A stretch of DNA of 64,000 nt. Source: Liolophura sinensis. Lineage: Eukaryota; Mollusca; Polyplacophora; Chitonida; Chitonidae. Below the pieces are notes generated by a model. It worked only from the letters and a program-made list of their open reading frames with translations. It was not told the origin of the DNA and searched no databases. Position numbers and translations under genes: made by a program. The DNA is taken from contig NC_088295.1 of assembly GCF_032854445.1 (NCBI RefSeq), positions 44,503,385 through 44,567,384 of the forward strand. Direction: 5' to 3'. Shown one piece after another: positions 38,085 through 50,200 of the stretch; positions within the stretch are counted from its first letter, which is position 1, and every line of letters starts with the position of its first letter.

Positions 38085-39440
38085 TTAATTGTTGCTTAAA
38101 GCCATGCTTAAGAATTTTGCACTTAAGTCATGGCTGTCAGATTCATGGGTGGATAAAATCGAAGTGCCCAGGTAAAACAACTGCCCTTAACCAGGGTAGG
38201 TGACAGCTCATCACAACATCTGACCTCATCGACGAAGACCTGACAGATGCAGTGAGCGTTGCAGTTTAAATGTCACAGCCACCAAGGTCCATTTTCGAGG
38301 AGTTTTCAGAACATCAGAATCAAATTTTATTCCTTCAATAGTTTGAGTAAGACGTTTGGGGAAGAGAATCATCTCCAGCAAAATCAGCTTAAATTTCTCT
38401 TACCATAGCTGACCCCCATTAGCAAAATGATTAGTTTTGTACATTTTGGTCAAAGATTCGATTAGATTAGATCAGTTGAGTGAGCGAGTGCTTGGGGTTT
38501 AACGTTAGATCAGTTGAAAATACTCATCTCTGGATATTAAAGGAAAATTCACACCATGACTATCTGATTGGCGTTAAATGCCAGTTTTTGTTCTTGTATG
38601 GTAGTGGTAAGGTTTTGTACGATGACCTGTACAAATACGCTGTCATGATGATAGTACATAGATTGCAGCCCTAACATGCAAACTCATGGCGTTAATGTTG
38701 AAATTTTAAATTGAACCAAAAATAAATATTATTCATCAATTTAATTGCTGTTTAATGCCATCCTCAAGAATTTTAAACTTAAAACTATAGTATCCACGTC
38801 TATGGGAGGAGGAAGAAATCCTGTGTAAAACAATCACTTTGGAGGAAATAACTTTACCACATTGTAACATTGTGGCAGGCAAGTGGTCTACAGGAACCTT
38901 CATGCAAGACCACATCAAGAGAGCACTATCGATCACTGAATGCCACAAAAGCTTCAGAATAAAGAAAGCAAGGGAATCCAGAAAACCCCTTGTCCGACAA
39001 TTGGACTGAACTCACATCTTGTTCTGCTCCCAAACTATGTATGAAAATGAACTGAGAGATTGCTGCTACATCCAAGCAAATTATAGAGAATTTAGTTTCT
39101 TCGTGACAAAGCTAATGCATTAGGTCCCAGTTGGAGTTACACATTATAATCGGTCACTCAAGCATGAGGTCCTATAGTGGATGAAACCAGATTCAAGAAA
39201 CCAGCATTAGGACACCAATGTACTTTTCCAAGTAGGTAACAATCAACTTTTCCAGGAGAAACGTACTAATTTGACTTGATTGTCGTTTAATACTGAACCC
39301 AAAAATTTTTTACTGACGGCTGTCAGTTTTAAGCGTGGAGGAAACCTGAATGACCAAGGAAAACTACTGACATCAACTTTGGCAGATAGCCTACTGACAA
39401 GCTTTCCCACGTGACATACACATTTGCAAACCATATTGGC
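38085..39440. repeat. Cluster of three diverged SINE-like copies
   Basis: Copies start near 38085, 38745 and 39265, each with a TTAATTGCTGTTTAATGCC-like block, then TCAAGAATTTT or CCAAAAATTTT and an ACTTAA or TTTTAAG block. They resemble the SINE A tail (GTTTTACGCCGTACTCAAGA) but the bodies differ, so they may be a separate or very old family. Confidence 0.
38480..38504 (-). mobile_element. 25-bp SINE-B 3'-end insert with 13-bp target-site duplication
   Basis: The insert is GAGTGCTTGGGGTTTAACG preceded by GTGAGC. Exact duplications TTAGATCAGTTGA lie at 38467-38479 and 38505-38517. Confidence 0.
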
Positions 39441-39828
39441 GGAAGACAAATAGTCTTTATTGAATGAAACACTGCACAAATGGTTATGCGAATGTCAACT
39501 AAGAAATCATAAATTGTGAAATCAGCATTTCCACAGATTCCATGCCCAATGCCGGGATTGAGCCTGCACTTCATGTGTCCCAGGAACTGAAACACACAAG
39601 TCTTTCAAGATTTCCAAGCCATTTCTCACTGTGGCAATACCCTTATTGTATTTCTGTTCTCCTGCACAAATGACCAAAATTAAGACAACAAACTCAAAGT
39701 ATGTGAATCAAAAACTCAAACACTGTGTTTCATTCTGATAGTGACAGCTGTGTGTGGATTTTACTTGTCAATGATAAAGCACAGACAATGCCATCAACCT
39801 GGTCCTGGAAACTGGTTGAGCTCTGACA

Positions 39829-40130
39829 AAAATGAAATACCCATGACACATGGAACAGTATACAGAAAATGGTAGAGCCATGACAAAATACCATGACACA
39901 TGGAATATTGCACGGAAACTGATAGAAGCTCGACAAAATACCATGATACATGGAACATTATACGGAAACTCATGGCGACCTGACAAAATACCATGATACA
40001 CTGGAACATTGTATGAAAACTTGTACAGCCCTGACAAAATACTGCAAAATGTTACAAGGAACACTGTTTGGAAAATGACAGGTCCCAGACAAAATACAAG
40101 TGTTACATGGAACACTGTACAGAAAGACCA
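39829..40130. repeat. ~51-55-bp minisatellite, about six copies
   Basis: GACAAAATAC recurs at about 39882, 39932, 39982, 40033 and 40088, each followed by CATGATACATGGAACATT or a variant and GGAAACT. Diverged units; gives false ORFs on the minus strand. Confidence 0.
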
Positions 40131-43010
40131 TTACATTACCGTTTAACAGTATCATTAGGTAGAGGTAAACAATAAAACAGTTCATGAACAACACCAGAAA
40201 ACGAGAAAGGAGATATTAGAAGGGAACACTGAACATTTTTTTTGGAGCAGATACATTTTATGTAATATCCAAAGTTTACAGACAAATTCACTTTAGGCAA
40301 CAAATACTAAATAGGATCATTATATCGAGCTGTCATAAAATGTGTTTTACATCGTTCTGGATGAAACGCACACCAAAGAACACAATACCTATGTGGTACT
40401 GGTATTTATGGCATCCATATCACTAGAATAACTGAAGCAGTTCAGTTTGTATGACCAATTAGTTGCGTTGAATACTGACAATGAAAGGGAGGTGACTGTT
40501 TTACACCTTACCTTAGCAACATCAACCTGGGATGTCTCCAATGTGGTCACACAGGCCTTGATACTTATGTTCTCAGTCAATTAAATAGCTCTTGCTGTAG
40601 CCAGCTTCCCCCATTTACACCCATGTACGGATCTTCCTTATAATAGTTTACTGCAGCGAATTATTGACACTTTGGGTAAATTTCAGACCTTAATCTTCCA
40701 TTTATTCACATTGCTTGAAATTAATATTTGTGAGAAAGTGTGGACCACACCGAACATGTTGGATGTGTCAATCATAGGGAAGCCAACAAAAAAAAAAACA
40801 TATCCGAGAGCTTAAGAAGATACTGTCAAAATCTCAACTCTTCAATAACATCAAAACCAAGTACCTAGCACCCAACTGGTACAGATCTTGACAATAATAA
40901 AAGCAGATCCAAATTTCTAAGGGACATTCATGGCATTGGTAACTGGTTCACAAAGACTCAATATGAACTAGTGTCATACAAGTGGGTTGAGACCTGTAAT
41001 ATTACAGTTTTAAAAAAGGAGCCACCCTAATATCAAACCTGCTCTACATTTCCAGAATAAAGGATGCCACATATACACAGACATTTATATCTCTTCACTG
41101 AAGGACAATGTGGCCCATAACAAAGGCCATGGTGAACAGATTAATCTGCTCCACTTTTCTGTCACCCAAGTGAAGCTTCAGTTCCATATTCATAAAAGAC
41201 ATAAAAAGAAAAACTGAACAATAATGAATGAAATTAGCACTAACTACAACACTTCAATGAAAGAAATTACCTACACAGTGATTTGGCTAAGCTAACCAGA
41301 ATCCAGACCAGGTTTTCTAGTATAAATAACACATGTAACTACAGCTGATGGTATGGTATGAAAAGGCACAGTCTCGCTCTCTCTCTAAAAATCAACCTAC
41401 AAACTAGTGATTTTCAATTTCCATGAAGTCTGCATGTTTCATTGAAGATTCTTGCTAAAAGCTGTATATTACTTCACTTAAGGATGGTACCTTCCAAAAA
41501 ATAATAAATAGTGTTAGGATGTTTCATGAAATGGTGCGGAAGTAACAATTTGTTGTAATTTTGTACATGGAGCTGTATCTATGAATAATTATTTTTCAAA
41601 TATTTATTTTAATTTCTAAACATGAATTGCAGGCAATCAAAATTCTTTTTCTACTTGGCTTTTTATGTAAGCGATATTCTAATGAAGGGCATACAACTAA
41701 TAACATGGGGATAATATACAGTTCTTTGAAGGCAGCCAGTGAAGGTCAAGTTAAGAAAAAGGTTACCCATTTGATATGCTATAGCACTTGTATCTACATG
41801 TGTTACAGATTGCTGATGTGGGGTCATTCTGAAGTTTTCAACCACCGACTGACATTATCAATGGCTGAGTAATGAATAAAATCCTTACACGTGAAAGTCA
41901 AAATCAAAATCTGAAGTAAAATGACCAATTCAACTGTTATATAAATTATTATACAATTACCTAATTCTCTGATTTTAAATCAATATTATATATAAAAATA
42001 ATGAAATCTCTCTAGACAAATGGATGCATTCTCGTGAGATAAAACTTGGGTTTTCTTCAGATAATTCAGATGCTTGTAATTGTGCTACTGTTTCTCTTGA
42101 GATAAACACCCTGGAATATGTAGGACAGTTTATAAGCACATTGCTGCATTACTCTGACAAGTTGTGTTCCTTCCCACTGAGGTCTTGATATAACTAGCTG
42201 TGTACGGCTCTTCAGCCTGTCAGGTAATGACGCCACACTACTTAACTCAGCAGGATGGATTGGTCACAAGGGCATAGAAAATGTCCTGTTTGACTGATCA
42301 CTGACTACATTCAGCCTAAATAAGTAGGTTAGTTAGTGACTTAGTGCATGTCCTGTTCTGGTACATCAACCTACCTGAGGTAAAGTGAGGAAGATGTATA
42401 AACACACATGTGAGATCTCAAAAGATGTTTTTGAGTTTTATCACTTGTAAACTAAATTCACACAATTTTTTCTCATAGTTTTCAAAACAAAGGAGGAATT
42501 CATCCAAAAAGAGGGACAAATCTCATGCCTGAATGAATGGCCTGTACTACAGATAAAGAGATGGCATATAAGTTAAGCAGGCTACCTGTCGGTGACATTT
42601 TTAAAAGAGATCAAGAAAACATGAGAGAGTGTACAACCTGTCAGAATGAACTAGAGAATCTGGTGCCACACAGAGACAGTAGTTAACCAGACCTCAAAAA
42701 AAAAAAAAAAAAATTCCTGAATCAATCTTCATTCCTTGCACATAAGTCAGATACCACAAGAGTGAGGTACAAAGACTGAAATATGTCTGAGCTGTGAGAA
42801 TGAAATGAACATTCTTCAAGATATCAAGGGTAAGAACTTTTCCCCCCCACCACCATCACCATCAGCTGTAGTTTACATAACACATGGCATTCATACAGTC
42901 ATACAAAGATCTATCTTCTACATGTACTGTCTGTAGATGGGACAAAGCTGTCATGTGTCTTGTTTTTTTCCAAATTTTTCCACATTAGCAGCCTTGACTG
43001 GGAGAAGAAA

Positions 43011-43018
43011 TATGTACA
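43011..43018 (-). promoter_or_regulatory. Pumilio-type element in the CNOT2 3' UTR
   Basis: Minus-strand TGTACATA fits the UGUANAUA consensus and begins 52 nt after the CNOT2 stop codon. A single 8-mer is weak evidence in AT-rich DNA. Confidence 0.
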
Positions 43019-43069
43019 GAAATAACAGTACAGTGGATATTCACAGGTGAACCCAGGATGTGGGCAGGG

Positions 43070-46000
43070 CTAGTGAGCGATGACAGGCTGATTGGGGTTG
43101 TGATGAAGACTCGGCGGAAGGTGAGGCCGATCTTCTAGCTTGTCATACTCCAAGTAAAAATCTTTTGCCACTTTCTTCCAGGTGTGTGCATCGAAAAAGT
43201 AGTATGTTCCTCGCTCGTAGGAATTTGTTTTCATGATTGGTTCGACCCCTTGTGCTCGCGTTATCCATATCCTTTCCTCTTTGTGGTACCTCCAGTCCCT
43301 GTTATACCTGCACAACAAAAGTTAATTTTCAGGAAATGTGATTTTTTTTTTTCTTTCAAACTTTTAATATACACATGAGACATCTCATGAGACATATAAC
43401 TCTGGTTTATACTAGCATATATCATGGCATGAGTTTGTAGTGTAACATGCCACAGATTCTCCACACTGTAAGGCTGTCAAAAATGAGTTTGAAAACACCT
43501 CCTTAACCTGCATTAAATGCGGGTCACTCCTTCGCCATAGGACAAAATCACTTGTCCTGAGCAGAAAAAAAGAAAACATGGTAGGCTTTTCTTTGCTGTC
43601 CATCTCTCTCCACCTCGTAAACACCAAAGGTGCCATGTGGCTTTGTGTTCTTCACTAAGCAGTATATTTTGCCCACAAAATTTTAAAATCCTTGTTAAAT
43701 TGGTGAATGGTTTATTTACAGTCTGTACATGTGTAATTGTCAAGAGCAGAGTATCACCTATTTTTCCCCATTCAGTGGAATATCACAGACATGACTGCTG
43801 AGGAGTACTGTAGTGGTTTCACGTAATACATCAGGCGTCTCAGCTTTTATTCCCTTATCTGGTTGAGCTGTGAAACACTTTGTACCTGGCAGATTTGCTA
43901 AAATATATACACATTGTGCCTAATGTTTTACATCATTGATCTTCTACTGCAGTATTTGAGATTTTAGGTTTCTATGTGTGTACGCTTGGGGTTTAACGTC
44001 GTACTTGACAATTTTTCAGCAATATGACGAGGAGGAAACATTAGGTGTGTGTACATAGATTGTGACTTTTTGTGACAGGGTACCGAAGTGCTGCGGCCAC
44101 TGAAGTATCATACCGAAGACACCAGATACGACACCCTCGCCCAGTCACATTATACTGACACTTGGCCAACCAGTCATGTTTCCTTACTATAACCTGCCAC
44201 TGCTGAGCGCCAAGTGAAGCAGCAGCAAGTACCATTTTTAAAGTTTTTGGAATGTCCCAACCCGGGTTTGAACTTGAGATCCCCCGACTTTAAGGCGCAC
44301 TTTTAGGTTTCTAGGTGGAGAAATTCAAGAGTATCTGTATAAACCACTACTCTTCACCTATAAATCTTGTATTTATTCTCAGTGGTAAGCTATAGATGAT
44401 GACTTACAACTCAGCAGCTACAGCCAGCTGTAACACATCTCCTCCATACATATAAAACAGGAAGAACAGCAAGTCTTCCCCATATCGGTTCAGCTTAATT
44501 GGCGCAAGCTGTGAACATAAAAAATATCATGTAAACTGACCAGCACATCTAACTCAAACTAACTCAACAGCTTAAGCACGATTTCACTTGCATCATTCAT
44601 ACACTGGACATTCATGTGGATTTGTAAATATTTATGTATTTGAAGTTTCCTCATACTACTGATATCCTGCAATACTTAAAATTACCATTTTAAAAACTAT
44701 CTTAAAAAATGCATGGCCAAAAGAATAAACATAAACATGTATAAAAACACACTTGTTTTGTTTGAGTGTAATCAAAATGATGATTTATTGTTTATATTTT
44801 AAATCTACACACCACAATAATACAAGCACAGATAAATCTAAAATAAGCAGATATAAACACACATACAAAAATAAAACATTTTGACAACATCCAGTATACA
44901 TTTATACATCTCATTCTTAATATATTAACAATAACAATACATGTGATATTAAATAACTGCTGCCTTCAGACACTTCAGAACTTTATAAAGTAACCAGAAT
45001 AATACCAATATTGCACTGAAACTTGTTAACTACCTGCTATTATGAGGCAGTTACTAATGACAAACCATTCCTTACTGCATATATCCTGATGTCATGTGCC
45101 ACATTAAAATTTCTACACATGCTAATAATGGAATGCGAGGCAAGAACAATAAGTATTGTGGTAATTTTCTTTTTATCTATCTGGCTTTAAAATGTAAATG
45201 AATATCTGTTATTTTTTTATTTTGATTCAAGTATTAATCGGCAAGGTAATTAATGGGCTGGACATTTTCACACATCAACCATATTAAATATACATGAATG
45301 GCAACAGTAAATCAGCGCACACAGCACTTATTTACTACTGTTCTAACGACACAACTACAGAAGATGATACACACATTATACAGTTTACTAGCATGCATTA
45401 AGAGTTTAACATGTGCTGTCCTAGCCTCCAGCACTGGATAGCAGGCATTGACTATACAAACAATTACAAATAAACAACGGCTTATTGATACGTAGTTTAA
45501 TAAAAACAACAATGTAAACATAATTTGGCTATCACATGTACATGTAGATTAATATGCACAATTACAATCCTCGCATGAACAGCTGCCCCATTCAATCAAT
45601 ACATCCAGCATGGGCATACACATGTACTAACACAACAATATATAAATACACCATTATCACTCCATCTAACTAATCTATCTAAGAACATAGCAGGGCTGGG
45701 GGATCATCAACAGTGAACTGTCTATTTTGTAAACCAATCTTTTTTTTTGATCTGACACTTTGGAATAGTACACCATGATATAACAAACAAACTGTCATTT
45801 ATAATATTGGTGAAAAACTGGGCCACTTTCATTGCAAGAAATTTCACATCTGAAAAAATAGGTCAACCTAGGCCATCTTCAACAAATTTGACAATGGTGG
45901 CTAGCTATCTGAGGGCGAGCTTATCAGAAGGTCCAAATAACAAAAGAATGCATCTTTTCTTCTGTGGTGCTGTTGTGCACGTGTAAGCCATATATGTTTT

Positions 46001-47296
46001 ATGAGCACATGTACACCAATAATCGTGACGTAATAAAGCAAAGAACCACTGAGTTCACAGCTCTGGACTGTCTTGATACAGGTGGAAAGGAATTTTACAA
46101 GGTCCCCATTGAAAAAAGTGTAAGTTTGCCATTTAGGGTGTTAGAAAATCTGTTTTGGTCCTAAAACAAGGCTAAATAGTCTTAATTTGTAAACCTTAAT
46201 TTCCCTGCTGTATGATCCAACAGCCTGGCTTATGAGGAGCGAATGTACAATGCATGCAGGTGTTAAAAGGGAGAGTAAGAGTTTTTATACGTACTATATC
46301 ACCTACCTTTTCCCGGATAAACATATTGGTCAAATACTCAGAAGGTACATGAAAATCTGAAAGAAAGGTAGCACATGTAATCCGTGGACAGGTAAGGATC
46401 AGTTCAAATTTAGAGGCAAATCTGCTCCAAAGCTGATTCTGTGAGTCTCACTCGCATGTGCCATGTGGTAATTTGGACTGTCTACCAGACTTCCACTATT
46501 TGTGAGATGCCCAATCCATTAAATGCAGCTAATTTTAACCAGTATATAAATTTTTTTCAAACTACTGATGAATTCATATCTTAATGTCTCTGACAAAATG
46601 ATCAGATGTCAGTTCAAATTTATTTTGTTCAGTTCGGTGCATTTCCTGACAAAAATGGCTATTCTAGGCGTACAATTCTAGATTCAACCATTCGGGGAGG
46701 TTTATCAACAATATGCAAAGTGTGTCATCATTGCTGTAAAATTCTCCAACACTTCCGACCCATACTTTCATAATACTGGTTTGAAAATTGCACATTTTTG
46801 ACACTATAACTGGTTTTACTGTTCATCTGCAATTACATTTAATGTATGCAATTTGAAACTGAATCTTACCAATATCTTGTGGCCGACAAGGTGAATCTGC
46901 CCATGGTGACTGAAATGTGCTGTACAAATTTCTGAAAACAAGATAAGTTAATATAATCAAGAATTTGTTTATTTATACCGTTTCGTGTCATTCAGCACCT
47001 GGGAAGGCTCAACTGATCTAAAAAGAGAGAATTCTGTGTCTCTTTATGTACAAAAGGTACAATGTACTCAAGAATGTTTATCCTATGTCATCCTTTATAA
47101 ATTGGCTGAAGAATTTTTTCTGTCAAGATGTTTTCTTACTCTGGACAGTTGAGGTTCAGCCCAAGTGTTGTCAGATCAATCCCTGGTGAGAGCGCTACCA
47201 AGTTAGGTTCTGTCTCTGCTGCCCGGATAAATGTCAACAGCCCGACTATCCCAAACTGATCCATTACCATGCCCGATGGTATATTTGATACCCTCC
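43070..47296 (-). other. CNOT2 conserved C-terminal region (NOT box exons)
   Basis: Five exons (47140-47296, 46870-46931, 46307-46356, 44408-44508, 43070-43307) encode about residues 335-536. This is the part that dimerises with CNOT3 and anchors on CNOT1 in known structures. No gap, stop or frameshift is seen. The last residues (after RPHLPPSLHHNP) are the only part that diverges from the vertebrate protein. Confidence 0.
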
Positions 47297-50200
47297 CTAC
47301 AAAAGAGGAAATCAAGAACATTTCATTTATTTACATGGATGAGATTCTGCTATAATAAGATCATGAGTTGAAATTAAGGTACATAACTTAAAAATTCACC
47401 CCACAATAAGTTATGTTTTGCCTCATTATTAGAGTTCTATTGATGTCATACAGGTGTTTTGAGATTGTTGTTATATTAGAAGGTAGGGTGATATCTTAAC
47501 TGAAAAGTGTAAGCTTTGGCACTAGATGTAACATTTTTATGATGTATTTTACATCTAAAAATGCACTATTATGGGGAAAAAGTTTCAGTCGTTTTAGTAC
47601 CGTAACTACAAAGTGTTACTGGCTAATAGGAACAATGTTCTTGGAGACCTACAGGTCCATCTTGATATTAGCTGGTCTTCCTAATAAATAGGAAAACATG
47701 ATCAAACTACCATTTATTTCCTTCTAAATCTATGGCATCCAGTAGAGGCCACATTTTTAGATGATAAATTTTCTTAAATGCAAATCCAGCCACTGGTAAA
47801 TGAATTACATGTTGATAAATTCAACCGGTCCTTGTTTAACTCTACTGGTCCAACCAAAATTCCGCTAGCCTTGAAACTGTGGAGTATTGTTAATATCAAA
47901 CCCTCTAAGACAAATAATTTCCATCTCATCTGAGACATTTAAATGTGAACATAAGCTAAAACATATTAAATACTTTCTTAAATATCTGCAATTTTCTGAA
48001 AACTTTACAGAGCTTATTTTGTTTCCTAGATGAATATCTTTTCACCTATCATTCCACTTGAAGACCTAATATACGGGGAAAAGACCTACCATCAGGATGT
48101 GTTTGTATCCCTCGCTTTTGTTGGCTGTTCGTGATTTTGTCACTTGAAAACTTTGTCCCTTCTTTACTAACTGCCTGTTCATATGACCCTCCAGCTGTTG
48201 TTGTGGGCTGACAATAAACGAAAAAAAAAACAGTGTGAAGCTGACAAAATGACAAAAATTAATCAGGAGTCAGAACCTGAAGATATGGCCTTCCATGGGA
48301 ATAACAGACAATGCCACAAGGCTTGCTGTTGGTGATCAAAATACACAGGATGATCAGTACTGAAATGTAAACCCAATATGCCACAAAAAAGGTAACACTT
48401 ATTTTATTTTGTGTTTATCGGCACTAAAAAAAGTGAAAAACTGAAAATCCACTGTTTTTTTTGTCCAATCTAGATAGTTTTTATGTTTATATCAGTTTTA
48501 CAAGGTTTTCTGATCATGTATGTCTTAAACAGGAAAACCATGCTGGGACAGTCCATATTTCCCACAAATTGGATGATTTACAAGTTTTATTTTTATTTTC
48601 CACCCTCACATAACATTGGAAAAAGATTTATTCTGCTCGTAGAACAACAATATAAACTGGTGTGCCCTAAAGGTAAATTCTAAAGCTGTGTGACTTGTTT
48701 ACACAGTTTTTTATGGTGGTAGAGGCAGAAAGTTTTGTAAATTTTCATAAATTTATGAGTCAAGCAGCTGTCGTCACAATGCCAAACAGCTGGACAGACA
48801 GACGAACACTATATACCACAATAATGTGGCCTGAATACAGGTGTGTTTATGAATACACCTCAAACCAACAGATTAATGTGGAAAGAGTGCAATGAGCCAG
48901 TTAGACAAGTAAATGGTTTGTCTTCATGGCAGAGACTCCAGAAACAGTGACAGAACATTCTGCCAATTCACATACCGTTTTTCTTGCCGAATCACTGGAT
49001 GAGGAGACTGGAGGATCTGCAAAGACAAATTAACAAGATTTAATACAGATGGAATCAAAGTATATACTTGGTAGAAAAAAAATACATATAATAAACTGAG
49101 AGTTAATCATGTTTCATATTATCTGGGGAAACGTCATTGTACGTACAGTTACTTTTGCTTTACATTTCAGAGAAATACGCTGGATTAAAAACCTGCCACT
49201 ATTTAAAGAAAAAAAAAAAAGAGACAAAAAAATATTCAATAGCTGCAAACTGGTTACTAAATGTGTAAATGTTAAGCAGCCAAATCTAAATGACTTTGAC
49301 TACTGTATGTGTGGACATCCAGAGGATCTGTTCACAGTGCAGTCTACTCACTTTGAGCACCTGGCAATGCTGGGAAGTCTTCTTGTTGTATTTGAAACTC
49401 TGGTGTTGAATCCACCACCTGCTTGCTAACCATGTTAACTGTAAAGAGAAGTTCCGAGAGTGATTATCTGCACAACAACGAGGAGAGGTCGCACAAAGCT
49501 GAGCCAGGACATTAGAAAACAGGCAAATTCAGTGAATTTATATCCCAAGTAAAAATACTCAGAAGTTATGAACGGATCATATTGGTATTCAAACTCTGAT
49601 CAAAATCAGATGACATATGAAACATTTGTTGCACAGAAAACAAAGACAAATCAGAATTAAGGAAATACTTTAATCTGGGGATTCAGAAAATGTAGCTGTA
49701 CACAAAAATTCACAAAGATCAAACAACATTTGGAGGAGTTATTGCTTCAAAACTAAAGCCTGACAGACAGACAGGCTCAAATTAATTATCTCTAGCTGTT
49801 TGCAAAAGCATAGCATAAATAGCCTGGTTGAGAATACTGATGAAGAAGACTTAAGATTAAAAACAATAATAGTAAATAGATCGTGAAAGATGATGGCTAT
49901 AGCAATGGTCATACTGGCAAAGAAATATAAACTGTTTCCATGTGCTGAAGAGCAAACAGAAGCTGTACATGACCTTACAAGCATAAAGGAATCATGCATC
50001 ACATCACAAGCATAAAGGAATCATACAGGAAACTAGTTTTGAATAAACCAAGTCCAAAAGTTGACCCAAGATAATAAATCAAAAAAAATTTGCTTTGCGT
50101 TTACTTTTAATATACTGTAATTCTTTGCCTTTCCTGTATTTTGGAGAGTTCAACGTGAATTTGACAGTTATAATGTTAGTTATATTGAACACATTTGGTT

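Larger units (their letters stand above)
29245..43069. other. Interval between bestrophin ATG exon and CNOT2 stop
   Basis: No protein-coding exon is recognised. It should contain the bestrophin promoter and noncoding exon(s) and the CNOT2 3' UTR (candidate minus-strand AATAAA at 41603-41608). Visible content: a TA tract at 29419, repeat D at 31550, two micro SINE inserts, a cluster of diverged SINE-like copies (38085-39440) and a minisatellite at 39829. The rest is AT-rich unique DNA in which I see nothing. Confidence 0.

Noticed and set aside
39768-40115. 115-codon minus ORF with repeated Cys-His-Trp-Phe words
   Set aside because: It is the ~51-bp minisatellite read through; repeats shift frame between units.
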